DNA of 42,646 bases from assembly GCA_035640455.1 (NCBI GenBank), contig DASQWB010000022.1, forward strand, positions 1-42,646, in the 5' to 3' direction. Shown here one piece after another: positions 15,163-22,467 of this stretch (position 1 is the stretch's first letter; every line of letters begins with the position of its first letter). The DNA is from AC-50 sp035640455. GTDB lineage: Bacteria; Actinomycetota; Thermoleophilia; Gaiellales; Gaiellaceae. A model generated the notes under the pieces. The model ran no database searches. It was not told where the DNA came from and saw only the letters and a program-made list of their open reading frames with translations. The position numbers were made by a program, and so were the translations under genes.

Positions 15163-16228
15163 GGCGGTTCTCCCTGCGGAGCACGAGCTACGGCGCGTGA
15201 TCGGCGACGGCCAGGGCGTTCCCGACCGGGAGGTGGAGGGGCTCGAGGAGTCCGATCTGCTCGAGCTTCACCGGTGGCTCGTCCTGCTCCGCACCTACGA
15301 CGAGCGGTCGCTCGTCTACCACCGCCAGGGCCGGATCGGGACGTACGCGATCTTCTGGAACCACGAGGCGATGCAGGCCGGGTCCGTCTACGCCCTGGCC
15401 GACGAGGACTGGATCTTCCCGAGCTACCGCGAGTCGGCGATCGGCCTCCTGCGCGGGATGCCGCCCTCGACGGTGCTCTCGTGGTGGCGCGGGCATCCCG
15501 CTGGCTGGTGGAACCCGGCCGACCACAACGTCGCCTCGATCTGCGTCCCGATCGGCACGCACGTGCCGCACGCGGCCGGCCTCGCCTGGGGGAAGAAGCT
15601 GCGCGGCGAGAGCGCGTGCGCGATCGTCTACTTCGGCGACGGCGCGACCTCCGAGGGCTCGTTCCACGAGGGCGCCAACTTCGCGGCGGTGATGAGGGCG
15701 CCACTCGTCCTCTTCTGCAACAACAACTACTGGGCGATCTCGACGCCGCTCGAGGCGCAGACGCGGGCCGAGACGCTCGCCGACAAGGCCGTCGGGTACG
15801 GCATGCCCGGCCTGCGCGTGGACGGCGGAGACGTGCTCGCGGTGTACGAGGCGACCCGCGAGGCCGTGGCGCGGGCGCGCGCCGGCGAGGGGCCGACCTT
15901 TGTCGAGGCGGTCACCTACCGCGCGGCGCCACATGCGACGGCAGACGACCCGCGCGCGTACATCGATCTCGAACGCGTCGAGGAGGAGCGCAAGAACGAG
16001 TGCGTCGGGCGCTACGAGGCGTACCTCAGGCGGCTGGACGTGCTCGACGACGAGCGCGTCGAGGCCATGCGCTCGGAGGCGCAGGAGCTGATGCGGCGCG
16101 GGATCGCGCAGGCCGAGGCCGAGCCGCCGCCCGATGCCGGCCTTCTCTTCGAGCACGCGTACGTCGACCCGCCGGCTTCGTTCGGCTCCGACCTCGAGGA
16201 GCTGCGGAGGATCCTCGGCGATGGCTGA
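15161..16228 (+). CDS. pdhA: 2-oxoacid (pyruvate) dehydrogenase E1 component, alpha subunit
   Basis: Encodes 355 aa. The thiamine-diphosphate motif GDGATSEGSFHEGANFAAVM (about 165-184), followed by CNNNYWAIS, is intact. The phosphoryl/substrate loop region TYRAAPHATADDP carries the conserved Arg and His. RQGRIGTYAIFWNHEAMQAG and DEDWIFPSYRE are closest to PdhA of Firmicutes; branched-chain E1-alpha is the alternative. With E1-beta it decarboxylates the 2-oxoacid and passes the acyl group to the lipoyl E2. It overlaps the E1-beta gene by eight bases. Confidence 0.92.
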   Translation: MAVLPAEHELRRVIGDGQGVPDREVEGLEESDLLELHRWLVLLRTYDERSLVYHRQGRIGTYAIFWNHEAMQAGSVYALADEDWIFPSYRESAIGLLRGMPPSTVLSWWRGHPAGWWNPADHNVASICVPIGTHVPHAAGLAWGKKLRGESACAIVYFGDGATSEGSFHEGANFAAVMRAPLVLFCNNNYWAISTPLEAQTRAETLADKAVGYGMPGLRVDGGDVLAVYEATREAVARARAGEGPTFVEAVTYRAAPHATADDPRAYIDLERVEEERKNECVGRYEAYLRRLDVLDDERVEAMRSEAQELMRRGIAQAEAEPPPDAGLLFEHAYVDPPASFGSDLEELRRILGDG

Positions 16229-17189
16229 ACTGAGCATCGTCGAGGCGATCAACGACTGCTTCCATACCGAGCTCGAGCGGGACCCGTCCGTGCTCGTCAT
16301 GGGCGAGGACGTCGGCCGCGCGGGCGGGGTCTTCCGGGCCACGGCCGGTCTGCGTGAGCGCTTCGGCTCCGACCGCTGCGTCGACACGCCGCTCGCCGAG
16401 GCGGGGATCCTCGGCACCGCCGTCGGCCTCTGCATGGCCGGCTTCCGGCCCGTGTGCGAGATGCAGTACGACGCGTTCTCGTACCCGTGCCTCGACCAGC
16501 TCATCACCCACGTGGGCCGCTATCGCTGGCGAACCGGCGGGAAGATGGCGTTCCCTCTCGTCGTGCGGATGCCCTACGGCGGCGGCGTCAAGGCGCCCGA
16601 GCTGCACGACGACTCGCCGGAGACCTACTACGTCCACACACCTGGCGTGAAGGTGACCGTTCCGTCCACGCCCGCGGACGCCAAGGGATTGCTCGCCGCC
16701 GCGATCCGCGATCCGGATCCGGTGGTCGTGCTCGAGCCGAAGCTCCACTACCGGACGCTGCGGGGCGACGTTCCTGACGGCGAGCACGTGACGCCGCTCG
16801 GGCAGGCGCGGGTCGTCCGCGAGGGCAGCGACGTCACGATCGTCGCCTACGGCTCGATGGTTCCGGTGGCGGAGGCCGCCGCCGACGCGCTCGACGCGAG
16901 CGCCGAGGTGCTCGACATCCGGACGCTGAAGCCGCTCGACGAGGAGGCGCTACTCGCCTCGGCGGCGAAGACGGGCCGGGTCGTGATCGTCCAGGAGGCG
17001 CCGCGCACCTGCGGCTACGCGGCCGAGCTCGCGGCGATCCTCGCCGAGAAGGCGATTCTCGACCTGCAGGGCCCCGTCCTGCGCGTCACGGGCTACGACG
17101 TCCCGTACCCGTACTGGCAGATCGAGGACGCGTACGTGCCGTCGGTCGAGCGGGTCGTCGACGCCTGCCGGAGGGTGCTCGAGTTCTGA
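16221..17189 (+). CDS. pdhB: 2-oxoacid (pyruvate) dehydrogenase E1 component, beta subunit
   Basis: Encodes 322 aa from ATG 16221. The N-terminal Pyr domain has VLVMGEDVGRAGGVFRAT (about 24-41) with the catalytic Glu that activates thiamine diphosphate, and DTPLAEAGILGTAVG (about 55-69). The C-terminal transketolase-like domain has DVTIVAYGSM and VLDIRTLKPLD. It forms the alpha2-beta2 E1 with the upstream subunit. No dihydrolipoamide dehydrogenase gene is in the window, and the E2 gene comes only after four intervening genes. Confidence 0.93.
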   Translation: MAELSIVEAINDCFHTELERDPSVLVMGEDVGRAGGVFRATAGLRERFGSDRCVDTPLAEAGILGTAVGLCMAGFRPVCEMQYDAFSYPCLDQLITHVGRYRWRTGGKMAFPLVVRMPYGGGVKAPELHDDSPETYYVHTPGVKVTVPSTPADAKGLLAAAIRDPDPVVVLEPKLHYRTLRGDVPDGEHVTPLGQARVVREGSDVTIVAYGSMVPVAEAAADALDASAEVLDIRTLKPLDEEALLASAAKTGRVVIVQEAPRTCGYAAELAAILAEKAILDLQGPVLRVTGYDVPYPYWQIEDAYVPSVERVVDACRRVLEF

Positions 17190-17605
17190 GCGAGCGGCTG
17201 CGACTCTGGCTCGAGCGCGGCACCTCCGAGGAGGGGCGCGGGTTCTGGCTCCGGGACGCGGCGACGGACGAGCCGGTGCGCTGGCAGGACGAGCGGCTGC
17301 GCGTCGTGAAGGTCGCCGGCGCGTCGTACCGGCCGGAGGCGCTCCAGGATTCCGGCTTCGACCCCGGTCGGCGCCTCGCGCTCGTCCCCGAGCCCGAGAA
17401 CGAGCACGACCCGAATGCCCTGGGCATCTGGAACGAGGAGCGAACGCAGCAGGTGGGCTACGTCCCGGCGGAGGTCGCGCCGCAGGTCCCGCACGACTGG
17501 CAGGCGGTCTCGCTGTGGGAGTTCCGCGGGCTGGAAGGCGATCGCATCGGGCTGCGGGTGCTGCTCGCGCCGCCCGATGCTTGGATCGGCATGCCGCGGA
17601 CATGA
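17186..17605 (+). CDS. HIRAN-domain protein
   Basis: Encodes 139 aa if translation begins at CTG 17186, which overlaps the pdhB stop as CTGA; GTG 17276 is the first conventional start (109 aa). High-GC3 coding sequence between 17189 and 17276 (ERLRLWLERGTSEEG, then RGFWLRDAATDE) argues for the longer form. The HIRAN domain spans about residues 34-110 (LRVVKVAGASYRPEAL, LVPEPENEHDPNALGIW, VGYVPAEVAPQV). HIRAN domains bind single-stranded 3' DNA ends in helicases such as HLTF; solitary ones are of unknown role. It overlaps the ankyrin gene as ATGA. Confidence 0.78.
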   Translation: MSERLRLWLERGTSEEGRGFWLRDAATDEPVRWQDERLRVVKVAGASYRPEALQDSGFDPGRRLALVPEPENEHDPNALGIWNEERTQQVGYVPAEVAPQVPHDWQAVSLWEFRGLEGDRIGLRVLLAPPDAWIGMPRT

Positions 17606-18171
17606 TCTCCGATGCCATGCAGGCGCTCTACGCCGGAGATCGCGGCCGGGGTGAAGCGCTGCTCACGTCGGGCCGTGAGACGATCTTCGAGGCGGCGGCA
17701 TTCGGGCGGGTCGGTCGGCTCGCGGAGCTGCTCTCGGAGCAGCCGGATCTCGTGCGGTCGTGGTCGGACGACGGCTTCACGCCGCTCCACCTCGCATGCT
17801 TCGCCGGCGGCGCGGAGGCGACTCGGGTGCTCGTCGAGCGCGGGGCCGATCTCGAGGCACTGGCGCGGGCGAGCTTCGCGCAAGTGCGCCCGCTCGGGAC
17901 GGCGGCGTTCAGCGGCGACCGGGAGAGCGCGGCCGTTCTCCTCGAGGCGGGCGCCGACCCGAACGGCCGCGGCGAGGGCGGGTTCACCCCGCTCCACACC
18001 GCTGCGCAGAACGGCGACCTCGAGCTCGTTCGGCTCCTGCTCCGGCACGGCGCTGAAGCGGACGTGGCCGCAGAGGACGGCCGCACGCCTGCCGACCTCG
18101 CCCGCGAGGCCGGTCACGACGAATGCGCCGTGCTCCTCACGCGCGGGACATGGCCCGAAGAGCCATCTTGA
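17602..18171 (+). CDS. ankyrin-repeat protein
   Basis: Encodes 189 aa from ATG 17602. Ankyrin repeats are visible at about 28-57 (IFEAAAFGRVGRLAELLSEQ), 58-90 (DGFTPLHLACFAGGAEATRV), 91-125 (PLGTAAFSGDRESAAVLLEA) and 126-160 (GGFTPLHTAAQNGDLELVRL), plus a capping repeat near DGRTPADLAREAGHDE. There is no signal peptide, so a cytoplasmic protein-binding role is likely. Its partner is unknown. Translational coupling to the HIRAN gene suggests the two proteins act together. Confidence 0.9.
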   Translation: MISDAMQALYAGDRGRGEALLTSGRETIFEAAAFGRVGRLAELLSEQPDLVRSWSDDGFTPLHLACFAGGAEATRVLVERGADLEALARASFAQVRPLGTAAFSGDRESAAVLLEAGADPNGRGEGGFTPLHTAAQNGDLELVRLLLRHGAEADVAAEDGRTPADLAREAGHDECAVLLTRGTWPEEPS

Positions 18172-18178
18172 CTCACAG

Positions 18179-18205
18179 CCGCAACGCGCTAGCGTCGCGT
18201 TGCGG
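18179..18205. promoter_or_regulatory. perfect 10-bp inverted repeat, with a TAGCGT box in its loop
   Basis: CCGCAACGCG (18179-18188) and CGCGTTGCGG (18196-18205) flank CTAGCGT. In RNA this is a hairpin eight bases after the ankyrin stop, able to end that transcript. As DNA, TAGCGT (18190-18195) lies nine bases before GTG 18205 and could be a -10 box. Confidence 0.5.
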
Positions 18206-18207
18206 TG

Positions 18208-18594
18208 ATGTCCACACGCCGAACCGCCCGCATTCTGCTCGTGACCTGCGTCCTGTTCTTCGCGATCCCGCCGATGCTGGCCTTCGGCTGGACGCGGCTT
18301 CGCTATTCGCAGGGCACCGTCTATCCGGGCATCCCGCCGCGCGTGGTGGCCTGGACCAGCGGCTTCGCGAGTCGCCAGTACAACGCGGCGTACCGCTCGC
18401 CTGACATCTGCGAGCGCTGGCGCGTCCGCTACTACGACACGCCGACCCACATCACGTGGCAGCAAGATCGAGATTGCAGCCCAACGAGCATCGGCCTCAC
18501 AACGGGGCCGCGCCAGGCCTACTGCGAACAGGTCTATACGGGAACAGCGCCGCTGACGGTTTATGCGTACAACTGCGACACGACTCTCCCATGA
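18208..18594 (+). CDS. hypothetical exported or membrane-anchored protein
   Basis: Encodes 128 aa from ATG 18208; a GTG immediately upstream at 18205 is also possible. One N-terminal hydrophobic segment (about 8-27, ILLVTCVLFFAIPPMLAFGW) acts as signal or anchor. The exported part has Cys residues in DICERWR, RDCSPTS, YCEQVY and YNCDT, enough for two disulfides. No known family is recognised. Codon use is visibly less GC-biased than the neighbouring pdh genes. It overlaps the next gene as ATGA. Confidence 0.65.
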   Translation: MSTRRTARILLVTCVLFFAIPPMLAFGWTRLRYSQGTVYPGIPPRVVAWTSGFASRQYNAAYRSPDICERWRVRYYDTPTHITWQQDRDCSPTSIGLTTGPRQAYCEQVYTGTAPLTVYAYNCDTTLP

Positions 18595-19211
18595 CAAAGC
18601 GCCGCAGCCTCCTCCTCATGACGACGTTGCTCTTCGGAGTTGCTGTGGCGGCGTTCGTCCTGGTCCGCGTCAGCCACGATGCGGGGGCAGTCGAACTCCC
18701 ACCTGTCGCGCACGACATGACAGCCGCGTTCGCTGCGCCGGTCGTGCCGGACGCACAGCTTCCTAAGGCGGTCGCGGACGCAGAGGAATATCTGACCCGG
18801 CCGGGACGGGCGCTCTCGAATCAGACCCGTCGCATTGGCCGCGCGCTCGGCAAGAACAGCGTCGACATCTACGTCTTCCCGACGACCCAGGGCAAGGTCT
18901 GCTCGGTCGTGACCGAGGCGGCGGCCATGGGCGGCTGCGTCCCATCCTTCCACCTAGTCAAGGGAGAGGTCGCCTCCGGCGTCTATTCTGGCGAGACGGC
19001 GCCGCAGACGGTGACCGGCCTCGTAAGCAACCGCGTCGCCGCGATCAGCGTCCGCGTCGGCGACCGGCTCGAGCCGGTGACCGTCGCGCGCAACACGTTC
19101 TTCTGGCAGGCGCCGACGAGCGACGTCACCCGCGGCGACATCAAGGGCCTCGTCGTGCGGTGGCACGACGGCCACCGGTTCGACGTCAACCTCGACTTCG
19201 GCGACGCGTAG
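18591..19211 (+). CDS. hypothetical exported protein
   Basis: Encodes 206 aa from ATG 18591, coupled to the preceding gene. Residues 1-25 (SLLLMTTLLFGVAVAAFVLV) form a signal or anchor. The remainder looks like a folded extracytoplasmic domain: IGRALGKNSVDIYVFPTTQG, then KVCSVVTEAAAMGGCVPSF with a Cys pair, and a beta-rich C-terminus with VSNRVAAISVRVGDRLEPV. No family assignment. The first half has lower GC than its neighbours. Together with the upstream small gene it may be a two-protein envelope unit. Confidence 0.68.
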   Translation: MTKRRSLLLMTTLLFGVAVAAFVLVRVSHDAGAVELPPVAHDMTAAFAAPVVPDAQLPKAVADAEEYLTRPGRALSNQTRRIGRALGKNSVDIYVFPTTQGKVCSVVTEAAAMGGCVPSFHLVKGEVASGVYSGETAPQTVTGLVSNRVAAISVRVGDRLEPVTVARNTFFWQAPTSDVTRGDIKGLVVRWHDGHRFDVNLDFGDA

Positions 19212-19240
19212 TCCGACGCCGAGCCGCGCCGCGCCTCGAC

Positions 19241-19246
19241 TAGGCT
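19241..19246 (+). promoter_or_regulatory. -10-like hexamer TAGGCT, leaderless start of E2 gene
   Basis: TAGGCT ends seven bases before ATG 19254. It indicates that the E2 gene has its own promoter after the intervening genes. Confidence 0.45.
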
Positions 19247-19253
19247 CCGGCCG

Positions 19254-20321
19254 ATGGCGTACGAGTTCAAGCTGCCCGACCTCGGCGAGGGGCTGACCGA
19301 GGGCGAGATCGCGCGCTGGCTCGTCGCCGAGGGCCAGAACGTGGCGGAGGATGACCCGCTCGTCGAGATCCAGACCGACAAGACGACCGTCGAGATCCCT
19401 TCACCCGCGGCCGGCACCGTCACGCGCATCCTCGTCGAGGAGGGCAAGGTCGTGCCCGTTGGGACCGTGCTCGTCGTCATCGGCGGCGAGCCGGACGGCG
19501 ACCAGCCACGTGCGGAGGCCGCTCCACAGGCGCCCGCTCGGCCGGAGAAGGCGCGCGCGACGCCGCTCGTGCGGCGGATCGCGCGCGAGTTCGGCATCGA
19601 TCTGGACTCGCTCGAAGGGACGGGGCCCCAAGGACGGATCACCGAGGACGACGTGCGGCGGGCGGCGGTCGCCGAGGCACCTCCCGAGGGACGGCGCGAG
19701 CCGTTGCGCGGCATGCGCCGGCTCATCGCCGAGCACATGACGCGTGCGCACCGTGAGGTGCCAGCGGTCACCTGGGTCGAGGAGTGCGACTTCGGCCGTG
19801 TCCCACTCGACCTGCTCGTCCCGACGCTGCTCAAGGCCTGCGCGCTCTCGCTCGAGGAGTTCCCGGAGCTGAACGCCCGGCTCGAGCGCGACGAGATCGT
19901 GTACCTCGACCGCTACGACCTCGGCGTCGCCGTGCAGACCGACGCGGGCCTCGTCGTGCCGGTCGTGCGCGGCTGCGACTCGCGCTCGGTCGAGGAGCTC
20001 GCGGCGGACGTGTCACGTCTCGCCGAGGCGGCGCGCGCCGGCAGCCTCGCTCCCGAGGAGCTGCGCGGCTCCACCTTCACCGTCACGAGCGCCGGAAAGG
20101 TGGCCGGCCTCTTCCAGACCCCGATCGTGAACCACCCCGAGGTCGCGATCCTGAGCGTCGGCCGGATCGCGCCGCGCCCGGTCGTGCGCGACGGGGAGGT
20201 GACGACCGCCCCCATCGGCTACGTGTCGGTGACCTTCGACCACCGCGTCGTCGACGGAGCCCGCGCGGCCGCCTTCGGCCTCGACGTCATCCGCCGGCTC
20301 GAGGCCGGGAATCCTTCCTAG
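19254..20321 (+). CDS. pdhC: dihydrolipoamide acyltransferase (E2) of 2-oxoacid dehydrogenase complex
   Basis: Encodes 355 aa. A single lipoyl domain (about 1-78) has the lipoylated Lys in EIQTDKTTVEIPSP. The E1/E3-binding domain is at about 100-137 (TPLVRRIAREFGIDLDSLEG, then GPQGRITEDDVRRA). The catalytic domain from about 155 ends with the VTFDHRVVDGARAAAF active-site motif near residue 330. It is shorter than usual (about 400-430) through a short linker and compact core. It transfers the acyl group from lipoamide to CoA. Convergent with the thioredoxin-fold gene, sharing CTAG. Confidence 0.92.
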   Translation: MAYEFKLPDLGEGLTEGEIARWLVAEGQNVAEDDPLVEIQTDKTTVEIPSPAAGTVTRILVEEGKVVPVGTVLVVIGGEPDGDQPRAEAAPQAPARPEKARATPLVRRIAREFGIDLDSLEGTGPQGRITEDDVRRAAVAEAPPEGRREPLRGMRRLIAEHMTRAHREVPAVTWVEECDFGRVPLDLLVPTLLKACALSLEEFPELNARLERDEIVYLDRYDLGVAVQTDAGLVVPVVRGCDSRSVEELAADVSRLAEAARAGSLAPEELRGSTFTVTSAGKVAGLFQTPIVNHPEVAILSVGRIAPRPVVRDGEVTTAPIGYVSVTFDHRVVDGARAAAFGLDVIRRLEAGNPS

Positions 20322-20620
20322 GCCACGGCGGGCTCGGCCGGCTCGAGGTGCGTCTCGAGCATCCGCTCGATCCGCGGGCACGACACCCGGCCCTCGAGCC
20401 GCGCTACGACGCGCTTGCCCTTCACGAGGACGAGCGTCGGCACCTCCTCGACGCCGAAGCGGGTGGCGAGATCGGGCCGCAGGTCGACGTCGACGCGTCG
20501 AAATCGAAGCCGCTCCCGCTCCTTGCGGGCGAGGTGGGCGAGGAGGCTCTCCATCCGCCGCGCGGGACCGGAGCGGTCGGAATAGAAGAAGACGAGCAGG
20601 GGCCGGGCCTCGTCCACCAC
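20318..20620 (-). CDS. thioredoxin-fold protein lacking both active-site cysteines
   Basis: Encodes 100 aa from GTG 20620; the next GTG is one codon in. PLLVFFYSDRSGPARRMESL aligns with the thioredoxin segment that normally reads WCGPC, here Arg-Ser-Gly-Pro-Ala: both Cys are replaced (Ser17, Ala20). The rest is conserved: RRVDVDLRPDLATRFGVEEV and the cis-Pro loop EVPTLVLVKGKRV. A Cys remains near RVSCPRIE. It cannot do dithiol exchange and may be a binding or chaperone-like member. The start is uncertain because no promoter-like box fits. Confidence 0.78.
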   Translation of the reverse strand: MVDEARPLLVFFYSDRSGPARRMESLLAHLARKERERLRFRRVDVDLRPDLATRFGVEEVPTLVLVKGKRVVARLEGRVSCPRIERMLETHLEPAEPAVA

Positions 20621-20676
20621 GAGCCTCGTGATTCCCGCGGCCGGAACCGGCGAAACGGCCGCGCGGCAACCGGGTC

Positions 20677-20682
20677 TAGACT
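20677..20682 (+). promoter_or_regulatory. -10-like hexamer TAGACT before membrane protein gene
   Basis: TAGACT ends eight bases before GTG 20691 with no Shine-Dalgarno, which fits a leaderless start. Confidence 0.4.
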
Positions 20683-20690
20683 GAGTCGCC

Positions 20691-21110
20691 GTGGGCGAGA
20701 TCTGGAGGATCGGGATCGCCGTCGGCTTCGGCGTCGCGTTCGGCGTGCTCTTCACCGCATTGCTCGCGGCGCGCCGGGCTGGACTCGCGGCGGCGCTCGT
20801 CCTCGCCGCGGCGGCCGGGGTAGGAGCGGGTCTGCTGATCGATAACTGGCAGGAGGCGATCGGCGGCACGGTCGGCGGGCCTGCAGGCGTGATCGGGACG
20901 GCGCAGCTCGTGCGCGGGACGCTGCAACGCGGCGGGACGCGCGTCGGGACGGCCCTCTTCGTCGCGCTGGCCGCGCTCGTGCTCGCGGCGCTCGCTCTCG
21001 TGCCGTTCGTCGGGTATCTCGAGGCGCTCGCCCTGCCCGCGCTCGGGGCACGCCTGCGCCGCCGCGGGGGCGAGCGGTACGCAGGGCTCCGGATCCTCGC
21101 CCGGGACTGA
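20691..21110 (+). CDS. small integral membrane protein, function unknown
   Basis: Encodes 139 aa from GTG 20691. There are three clear hydrophobic helices at about 5-26, 30-50 and 85-112, with a Gly-rich IGGTVGGPAGVIGTAQLVRG linker between the second and third and a basic C-terminus (LRRRGGERYAG). The arrangement resembles small DUF-type actinobacterial membrane proteins, but I do not recognise the family. Four bases separate it from the following phosphodiesterase-fold gene, so the two are probably cotranscribed. Confidence 0.65.
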   Translation: MGEIWRIGIAVGFGVAFGVLFTALLAARRAGLAAALVLAAAAGVGAGLLIDNWQEAIGGTVGGPAGVIGTAQLVRGTLQRGGTRVGTALFVALAALVLAALALVPFVGYLEALALPALGARLRRRGGERYAGLRILARD

Positions 21111-21114
21111 GACC

Positions 21115-22467
21115 GTGTCCCGCAAGGCCGTCCTCGTCGTCATCGACGGCCTCAGTGCGTCCACGTTCGAGAGCGCGCTCGAGGGGCACGCGCCGGCGCT
21201 GCGGTTCCTCGCCGACCACGGCGAATACGCGCGCGCCACGTCGACGTTTCCCTCGCTCACGCCCGTGTGCCTCTCGTCGATCGCGACCGGGGCGCACCCC
21301 GACGTCCATCGGATCCCGCACCTCGTCTGGTACCACCGCGGCGAGCGACGCGTGGTCGAGTACGGCTCGTCCTTCGCGGCGCTGCGGGCGGCGGGGACGC
21401 GACGTTCGATCCAGGACGCGATCTTCAACATGAACGAGCAGCACCTAGGCCCGGAGGCGGTGACGATCTACGAGGGGCTCGAGGACGCGGGGCACGTCGC
21501 GGCGGCGGTGAACATCACCTGCTACCGCGGCCGCACGCGGCACCTGCCGACGCTGCCGGGGCTCGCCCGGCCCGCATACGGCCCGCGCCGGTTCTTCTTC
21601 TACAACCTCTTCGAGTCCGACGTCACCGGCGCGCCGATGGCGATCAAGGGACGCGCCGCCGGCTCGGTCGATGTCTACGCCGCCGCGGTGGGGCGCTGGC
21701 TCGTCACACGCGACGGGTTCGACTTCCTGGCCTACTACCTGCCGGACTACGACTTCGCATCACACGTGAGCGGGCCCGACGGCGCCGACGAGGCGCTCGC
21801 GCGGAGCGACCGGGCTGTCGGCGCGCTGATGGAGGCGGCCGGCGGCCCCGACGAGTTCCTCGAGCGCTACGCGGTGCTCCTCTGCGCCGACCACGGCCAG
21901 ACGGGCGTGAGCGAGGCGCGGCGGCTCCAGGAGCGCTACGCAGGAGTCGCCGGCGTCGTCGTCACCGCGTCGAACCGGGCGGGTATGGTCTACCGGCTCG
22001 ACGGGTGCCGGCTCGACGCGCGCGAGCTCGCGGCGCGGCTCGACGGCGATCCCGCCGTCGAGGTGACGCTCTTCCGGGACGGCGACGCGGCGGTTGCGCG
22101 GCGGGATGGCGAGGAGCTCGCGTTCACCCCCGCGGCGGACGGCGGCTGGTCGACGAGCGGCGACGCCGCGATCCTCGACCACCCCGACGCGCTCGCCCGC
22201 TGCTGGGCAGCGCTCGCGAATCCGAACGCCGGCGAGGTCGTTCTCTCGGCCGCGCCCGGCTTCGAGTTCGCCGACCTCGGGGGCCGCCACCACGCGGGCG
22301 GGGGAAGCCACGGCTCGCTCGGCGAGGGCGACTCGGTCGTGCCGATGCTGACGGTCGGCCTCGAGCGCCTGCCGCGCAGCATCGTCGAGATCGCCCCCGC
22401 CGTGCTCGAGCACTTCGGCGTCGAGCCGCCGCCGTACGCGTCGGCACGGGATGTCCTCGCCGCCTGA
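21115..22467 (+). CDS. type I phosphodiesterase / nucleotide pyrophosphatase-fold protein
   Basis: Encodes 450 aa from GTG 21115. The alkaline-phosphatase-superfamily metal sites are present: Asp in KAVLVVIDGLSAST (about 4-17), the nucleophile Thr in FPSLTPVCLSSIATGAHP (about 44-61), DYDFASHVSG (about 210-219), CADHGQTG (about 260-267) and a late His in GGSHGSLGEG. There is no signal peptide, so a cytoplasmic location is inferred. Such enzymes cleave phosphodiesters or pyrophosphates of nucleotides, lipids or sugar nucleotides. It overlaps pcm by 17 bases. Confidence 0.87.
   Translation: MSRKAVLVVIDGLSASTFESALEGHAPALRFLADHGEYARATSTFPSLTPVCLSSIATGAHPDVHRIPHLVWYHRGERRVVEYGSSFAALRAAGTRRSIQDAIFNMNEQHLGPEAVTIYEGLEDAGHVAAAVNITCYRGRTRHLPTLPGLARPAYGPRRFFFYNLFESDVTGAPMAIKGRAAGSVDVYAAAVGRWLVTRDGFDFLAYYLPDYDFASHVSGPDGADEALARSDRAVGALMEAAGGPDEFLERYAVLLCADHGQTGVSEARRLQERYAGVAGVVVTASNRAGMVYRLDGCRLDARELAARLDGDPAVEVTLFRDGDAAVARRDGEELAFTPAADGGWSTSGDAAILDHPDALARCWAALANPNAGEVVLSAAPGFEFADLGGRHHAGGGSHGSLGEGDSVVPMLTVGLERLPRSIVEIAPAVLEHFGVEPPPYASARDVLAA

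Noticed and set aside
14697..15704. A minus-strand Ser/Arg-rich frame across the pdhA start
   Set aside because: Composition is typical of frame shadowing, and it conflicts with two well-supported genes.
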